8,782 nucleotides of DNA from JAUXIQ01 sp030620925 [NCBI: Nitrospinota bacterium] (lineage in GTDB: Bacteria; JAUXIQ01): assembly GCA_030620925.1 (NCBI GenBank), contig JAUXIQ010000060.1, positions 1 to 8,782 of the forward strand, written 5' to 3'. Shown here in pieces: positions 5,763 to 8,782 of this stretch. Both the position numbers and the translations under genes were made by a program. Position 1 is the first letter of the stretch; each line of letters starts with the position of its first letter. The notes beneath the pieces were generated by a model, which searched no databases, was not told the DNA's origin, and worked only from the letters and a program-made list of their open reading frames with translations.

Positions 5763-7265
5763 CTATCTTAATTCCCTTCGTAAAATTTTCCCCACGCTGC
5801 TGGTGGGAAGACCGTCCATGAACTCCACCACCCGCGGGGCTTTGTAAGGGGCTATCCTTTCCCGGCAGAAAGAGATTATATCTTCGGCCGACGGCGCTTC
5901 CGCTCCCTCTTTCAGGACGACGCAGGCCTTTACAACCTCCCCCCGCTCCTCGTCGGGTACACCCACCGCAGCGGCCATGGCTATGTCGGGATGTGCGCAA
6001 AGTGCGTTCTCCACCTCGGCGGGGTAGACGTTATAGCCGCCGGTGATGATCATGTCTTTTTTACGGTCCACGATATAGATGTAGCCGTCTTCGTCAACCC
6101 TCCCCAGGTCGCCGGTGTGAAACCAGCCCCCCCTCAGCGCTTCAGCGTTCGCTTCAGGAAGACCCCGGTATCCTTTCATCACTGCCGGGCTCTTTATCAC
6201 TATTTCCCCCATCTCTTCGGGAGGCAGTTCGTTGACCGAATCATCCACCACCTTCACGCTGGTATGTGCGCAGGGGATGCCCACCGACCCCGGCTTAACC
6301 CGGCCGTAAACAGGGTTGGAGGCAGCCAGCCCCGTCTCGGTGAGACCGTAGGCCTCTAGTATGCGTGTGTTGAAGGCGGCCTCGAAATCTTCCATCACCT
6401 TGAGAGGCAGCGGGGCGCCTGCCGACACGCAGCGGTCGAGCGAAGCGGTATCGTAGGCGGCGGCGTTGGGGAGGTTCACCATGCGAGCGAACATGGTGGG
6501 CACCGCCTCGAACACCGTGGCACGATGCTCCTGAATCCCCTGGAGCATCTTTTCGGCGTCGAAAGCGGGCAGCACCACCAGCGTGGCGCCCGCCAGGAAT
6601 GAGCCGTTCATCACCACGTTCCCTCCGAAGACGTGGAACAGAGGCAGCGCGGTGATAACACAATCGTGTCTGTTGATTATATGGACCATGGCTGACATTT
6701 CGGCGTTTATGGTCATATTGCCGTGGGTCAACTGGGCCCCTTTCGGCTTTCCAGTCGTGCCGGAGGTATAAGGGAAGAAGAGGAAATCATCGTCCTGGCA
6801 GGGGACAAGGGGTGACGTCTGTACACTTTCCTCCAGCAGGCGGTGGAAAGAGGCAGCTCCTGCTTCATCCCCTTCGCCGGTGGTAATCACCGTTTCGAGG
6901 GAAGGGAGCTCTTTCCTGATCTCGGATATGATGGGTAAACATTCGGGTATAGCTATAACCGCCTTGGACCCCGCGTCCCCCATGATGTATCTTATCTCGT
7001 CAGCGCGGTACATAACGTTCAGGGGATTGATAACCGCACCGATCTTGGCCGCACCGTGGTAGGCTACGACGCATTCAATACTATTGGGAAGCAAGAGGGT
7101 TACCCGGTCCCCCTTCTCCACTCCCAATCTTTTGAGTGCATTGCCCGCCCTGTTAACCATGTCGTTAAGTTCGGTGTAGCTCAGGCGAGCCTCCTCCACA
7201 ACAAGCGCCGTCTTCTCGCCGAAGTTTTCGGCGCAAGCCTCCAGCATTTCACCCAGGCTGCCCAT
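5763..7265 (-). CDS. AMP-forming acyl-CoA synthetase (fatty/carboxylic acid-CoA ligase)
   Basis: Adenylate-forming enzyme of the ANL superfamily, 500 residues, full length for a FadD/LcfB-like ligase. It converts a carboxylic acid, ATP and CoA to acyl-CoA, AMP and pyrophosphate in the cytoplasm. Visible motifs in order: P-loop YTSGTTGKPKG 166-176, LPLFHVFG 207-214, SAGAPLP 281-287, AYGLTET 305-311, GWFHTGD 380-386, hinge DRKKDMIITGGYNVYPAEVE 400-419, and the C-terminal catalytic Lys 493 in SSVGKILRREL. All key residues are present, so it should be active. The start is ATG 7265 with GGGGG 8 nt upstream. It is the first gene of the minus-strand unit, followed by livG and livF, which suggests that it activates the acid brought in by the importer. 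Substrate chain length or aromaticity cannot be read from the sequence. Confidence 0.9.
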   Translation of the reverse strand: MGSLGEMLEACAENFGEKTALVVEEARLSYTELNDMVNRAGNALKRLGVEKGDRVTLLLPNSIECVVAYHGAAKIGAVINPLNVMYRADEIRYIMGDAGSKAVIAIPECLPIISEIRKELPSLETVITTGEGDEAGAASFHRLLEESVQTSPLVPCQDDDFLFFPYTSGTTGKPKGAQLTHGNMTINAEMSAMVHIINRHDCVITALPLFHVFGGNVVMNGSFLAGATLVVLPAFDAEKMLQGIQEHRATVFEAVPTMFARMVNLPNAAAYDTASLDRCVSAGAPLPLKVMEDFEAAFNTRILEAYGLTETGLAASNPVYGRVKPGSVGIPCAHTSVKVVDDSVNELPPEEMGEIVIKSPAVMKGYRGLPEANAEALRGGWFHTGDLGRVDEDGYIYIVDRKKDMIITGGYNVYPAEVENALCAHPDIAMAAAVGVPDEERGEVVKACVVLKEGAEAPSAEDIISFCRERIAPYKAPRVVEFMDGLPTSSVGKILRRELR

Positions 7266-7581
7266 AATGTTTCCCCCTTAAACGAACAGATGATGATCGA
7301 TCTCATAAAACGAATTATCTTTCTCTTCCCTTAATCATCCAGTTGGTAAAATCGTAAAACTATATCTCACATAATGTCTTTTTAATCAATACCAATCTGC
7401 GTTGAGGGGAGACAGGCTTAATTACAGAGGGGTGTTTAAGCATTCCCAGAAGCACATTTCACGCCGGTCCATCGAGCTGACAATCCAATCCTGGATATAT
7501 AAGTTTACCCTTAACCACATTAAAGGCTTTACCAAAGGAACAAATCAGCCGATAAATATATATAATAGAGGCTAAAATATG

Positions 7582-7611
7582 TTGTTTTAAACAGTAAAAG
7601 TCGTTTATAAT
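7582..7611 (+). promoter_or_regulatory. Candidate promoter of the aldolase gene
   Basis: A perfect -10 TATAAT (7606-7611) is preceded after 18 bases by TTGTTT (7582-7587), which keeps only the TTG of the -35 consensus. A start near 7618 would give a leader of about 125 nt that includes the hairpin at 7686-7716. AT-rich DNA produces such matches easily, so this is tentative. Confidence 0.35.
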
Positions 7612-7685
7612 ATTTAAGAAGTTTATATTTTCGTCCAATACCCTGCCGTTACGAGGGGTCTTTATATGGGGGTCATTGCGCGGAA

Positions 7686-7716
7686 TTAAGACCGCTGGCC
7701 TTGCTCAGCGGCTTAA
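7686..7716 (+). promoter_or_regulatory. Leader hairpin just upstream of the aldolase ribosome binding site
   Basis: TTAAG-A-CCGCTG (7686-7697) pairs with CAGCGG-CTTAA (7706-7716): 11 base pairs, one bulged A and an 8-nt loop. It ends 14 nt before the Shine-Dalgarno GAGGAGGT (7731-7738). It could stabilise the leader, act as an attenuator, or control access to the ribosome binding site. No T-run follows. Confidence 0.4.
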
Positions 7717-7730
7717 AGCCTGTTTAAGTT

Positions 7731-7738
7731 GAGGAGGT
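7731..7738 (+). promoter_or_regulatory. Ribosome binding site that fixes the aldolase TTG start
   Basis: GAGGAGGT lies 5 nt before the TTG at 7744. The ATG at 7739 is in another frame, and the TTG at 7729 overlaps the binding site itself, so 7744 is the likely initiation codon. Confidence 0.65.
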
Positions 7739-7743
7739 ATGAA

Positions 7744-8640
7744 TTGCTTGATAATACAGCCAAAAAAGCATTGGCAGACGGCAAGTCGATCATAGGTACC
7801 ATGACTATGGAGTTCAACTCCCCGGAGATTGGAAGAGTGCTGGCTGCCGCCGGATTCGACTTCGTCATCATCGATATGGAACACTCCTCATACAGCCTGG
7901 AAACGGTGACTGACCTTATACGAGCGGCGAAGTCCAAGGGACTGAACTGCGTGGTGCGTGTTGCCGACCCCCTGTACCACCTCATGGCCCGCACATGCGA
8001 CGCCGGAGCCCAGGGGCTCATGGTACCCAGAGTGGAAACCAAGGAACAGATAGAGAGCGTGATAAACGCCATAAAGTATCCACCGCAGGGCAAGAGAGGC
8101 TACGGGATAAGGCCCATCCATACCGACTACGAGAACATGGCCCTACCCGATCTGCTCAAACAGATGAACGAAGAGAGCATGATCATCGTCCAGGTAGAGA
8201 CCGGAAAAGCGCTTGATAATATAGACGACCTGCTGGCCGTTGGTAACATCGATGTAGCATTGGTGGGCCCCTATGATCTGTCTATAAACCTGGGGGTGCC
8301 CGGGGATTTCGAGCATCGCTCAATGATCGAGGCCATCGAGTGGGTCATCCATGCGTGCAAGCAGTCAAACGTGGCCCCCGGTATCCACCTGGGGGACGTG
8401 CAATCCCTATTAAACTGGCATGAAAAGGGCATGCGCTGTCTGACTTGCTCTTCCGACCTTGGGATGTTATTTGCAACGGCCGCAGCCAATGTGAAAAAGC
8501 TCAAGGAAGGCATCTCTCCCGGGCCTAAACCCAAAGCTGCAACCGAAGAAAAAGCGCCCAAAGCTGCAGCCGAGGAGAAAACACCCAAAGCCGCAGCCGA
8601 GGAGAAAGCACCCAAAGCCGCAGCCAAAGAAAAAGCTTAA
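7744..8640 (+). CDS. HpcH/HpaI-family aldolase with a tandem-repeat C-terminal tail
   Basis: Class II (divalent-metal) pyruvate/2-oxoacid aldolase of the HpcH/HpaI / citrate-lyase family, related to 4-hydroxy-2-oxoheptanedioate and 2-dehydro-3-deoxyglucarate aldolases; 298 residues from TTG 7744. The catalytic set seen in HpaI is present: D44 and H47 in IDMEHSS, R72 in VVRVAD, metal-binding E152 in VQVETGKA, and D178 in GPYDLS. SSDLGMLF at 236-243 is the family's final barrel motif. The core ends near residue 257, the usual family length. A tail of about 40 residues follows, made of four 9-residue repeats of the form PKAAAEEKA (residues 263-298), not part of the normal family. The exact substrate is unknown. 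The gene diverges from the ligase, and a metabolic link to the importer is possible but unproven. Confidence 0.85.
   Translation: MLDNTAKKALADGKSIIGTMTMEFNSPEIGRVLAAAGFDFVIIDMEHSSYSLETVTDLIRAAKSKGLNCVVRVADPLYHLMARTCDAGAQGLMVPRVETKEQIESVINAIKYPPQGKRGYGIRPIHTDYENMALPDLLKQMNEESMIIVQVETGKALDNIDDLLAVGNIDVALVGPYDLSINLGVPGDFEHRSMIEAIEWVIHACKQSNVAPGIHLGDVQSLLNWHEKGMRCLTCSSDLGMLFATAAANVKKLKEGISPGPKPKAATEEKAPKAAAEEKTPKAAAEEKAPKAAAKEKA
8530..8637 (+). repeat. Four tandem 27-bp repeats encoding PKAAAEEKA-type units
   Basis: Four head-to-tail 27-bp units at 8530-8556, 8557-8583, 8584-8610 and 8611-8637 encode PKAATEEKA, PKAAAEEKT, PKAAAEEKA and PKAAAKEKA. Units 2 and 3 differ at only two bases, so they probably arose by recent duplication. 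Unit 1 is the most diverged in codon use. The array lies in frame at the end of the aldolase gene, directly before its stop. Confidence 0.9.
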
Positions 8641-8678
8641 GGGACTCCTGAGAATCGCAGGGATATCTTTACGTCCCG

Positions 8679-8697
8679 GAGATCAGTATCTGATCTC
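8679..8697 (+). terminator. Strong hairpin after the aldolase gene, possible terminator
   Basis: GAGATCAG (8679-8686) and CTGATCTC (8690-8697) form a perfect 8-bp stem with a 3-nt loop, 38 bp past the stop. An outer GGGAC (8641-8645) / GTCCC (8673-8677) pair precedes it. No T-run follows immediately; the nearest is at 8729-8735. It may protect the 3' end or assist termination rather than act as a classic intrinsic terminator. Confidence 0.4.
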
Positions 8698-8739
8698 AAC
8701 AACCATTTTCCCCATCTCTTAAAATAAGTTTTTTTATCG

Positions 8740-8767
8740 CCTGAAAAGGTGGTAAGGGAGTTTCAGG
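8740..8767. repeat. Inverted repeat near the right edge
   Basis: CCTGAAA (8740-8746) and TTTCAGG (8761-8767) are exact reverse complements with a 14-nt loop, followed by AAAAAGTTTTT. It may belong to a terminator or to the control region of a gene beyond the window. No start of a following gene is visible. Confidence 0.35.
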
Positions 8768-8782
8768 AAAAAGTTTTTGGGG

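Larger units (their letters stand above)
7266..7743. other. AT-rich divergent intergenic region between ligase and aldolase
   Basis: These 478 bases separate divergent genes and are much richer in A and T than their flanks. On the minus strand a weak candidate promoter for the ligase is TTGATT (7389-7384) and TATAGT (7364-7359), but the spacer is 19 nt. On the plus strand TATAAT occurs at 7561-7566 and 7606-7611. GGGGTC occurs twice, 14 bp apart (7655 and 7669). A plus-strand frame of 57 codons (7402-7575) is open but has little coding support. No RNA gene or known riboswitch was recognised. Confidence 0.5.

Noticed and set aside
7402-7575. 57-codon plus-strand ORF in the ligase-aldolase gap
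   Set aside because: It starts only with TTG or GTG, has no well-spaced binding site, lies in AT-rich DNA and shows no recognisable family. Chance is the simpler explanation.
8530-8637. CRISPR-like array
   Set aside because: The repeats are contiguous without spacers, keep the reading frame, and encode the tail of the aldolase.

Overview
The window carries a branched-chain-amino-acid-type (HAAT/Liv) ABC importer with an acyl-CoA ligase, flanked on the left by a broken receiver-domain gene and on the right by an HpcH/HpaI-family aldolase. The organism looks like a mid-GC bacterium. G-rich Shine-Dalgarno sequences, GTG and TTG starts, a receiver domain of the type found at the C-terminus of hybrid histidine kinases, and a Liv importer next to an AMP-forming CoA ligase are all common in anaerobic Desulfobacterota-like bacteria. 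Dehalococcoidia or Gram-positive anaerobes remain possible, and this placement is a weak inference.

Layout. 1-507 (+) is the end of a two-component receiver gene. It has an in-frame TAA at 16-18, so the phosphoacceptor Asp lies outside any ATG-initiated reading frame. 508-933 is non-coding or regulatory: inverted repeats, a possible 52-residue membrane peptide on the minus strand, and a near-consensus sigma70-type promoter whose -35/spacer carries a perfect GTTGAC-N10-GTCAAC palindrome. 934-4094 (+) holds the periplasmic binding protein (livK-like), permease 1 (livH-like, GTG start overlapping the livK stop), a possible 38-codon ORF, and permease 2 (livM-like). On the minus strand, converging on livM, are an AMP-forming acyl-CoA ligase (7265-5763), then livG-like (5697-4936) and livF-like (4915-4211) ATPases, probably one transcript. 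A 478-bp AT-rich intergenic region (7266-7743) separates the ligase from a divergent aldolase gene (7744-8640, +). That gene starts with TTG and ends in four tandem 9-residue Pro/Lys/Ala/Glu repeats. The last 142 bases contain hairpins and no gene.

How the genes work together. The five Liv components make one complete importer: binding protein, two permeases and two ATPases. The permease half and the ATPase half lie in two convergent transcription units instead of the usual single livKHMGF-type order. Because the ATPases share a transcript with an acyl-CoA ligase, the imported solute may be a carboxylic acid (fatty or aromatic) that is activated to its CoA thioester after entry, rather than an amino acid. 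This is an inference from context. The aldolase may act on a related 2-oxo/hydroxy acid, but nothing in the sequence links it directly to the importer.

I did not find a clearly new defence or mobile system. The most unusual items are the repeat-bearing tail on the aldolase, the split convergent transporter, the palindromic operator on the livK promoter, the nonsense-interrupted receiver, and two possible small ORFs.
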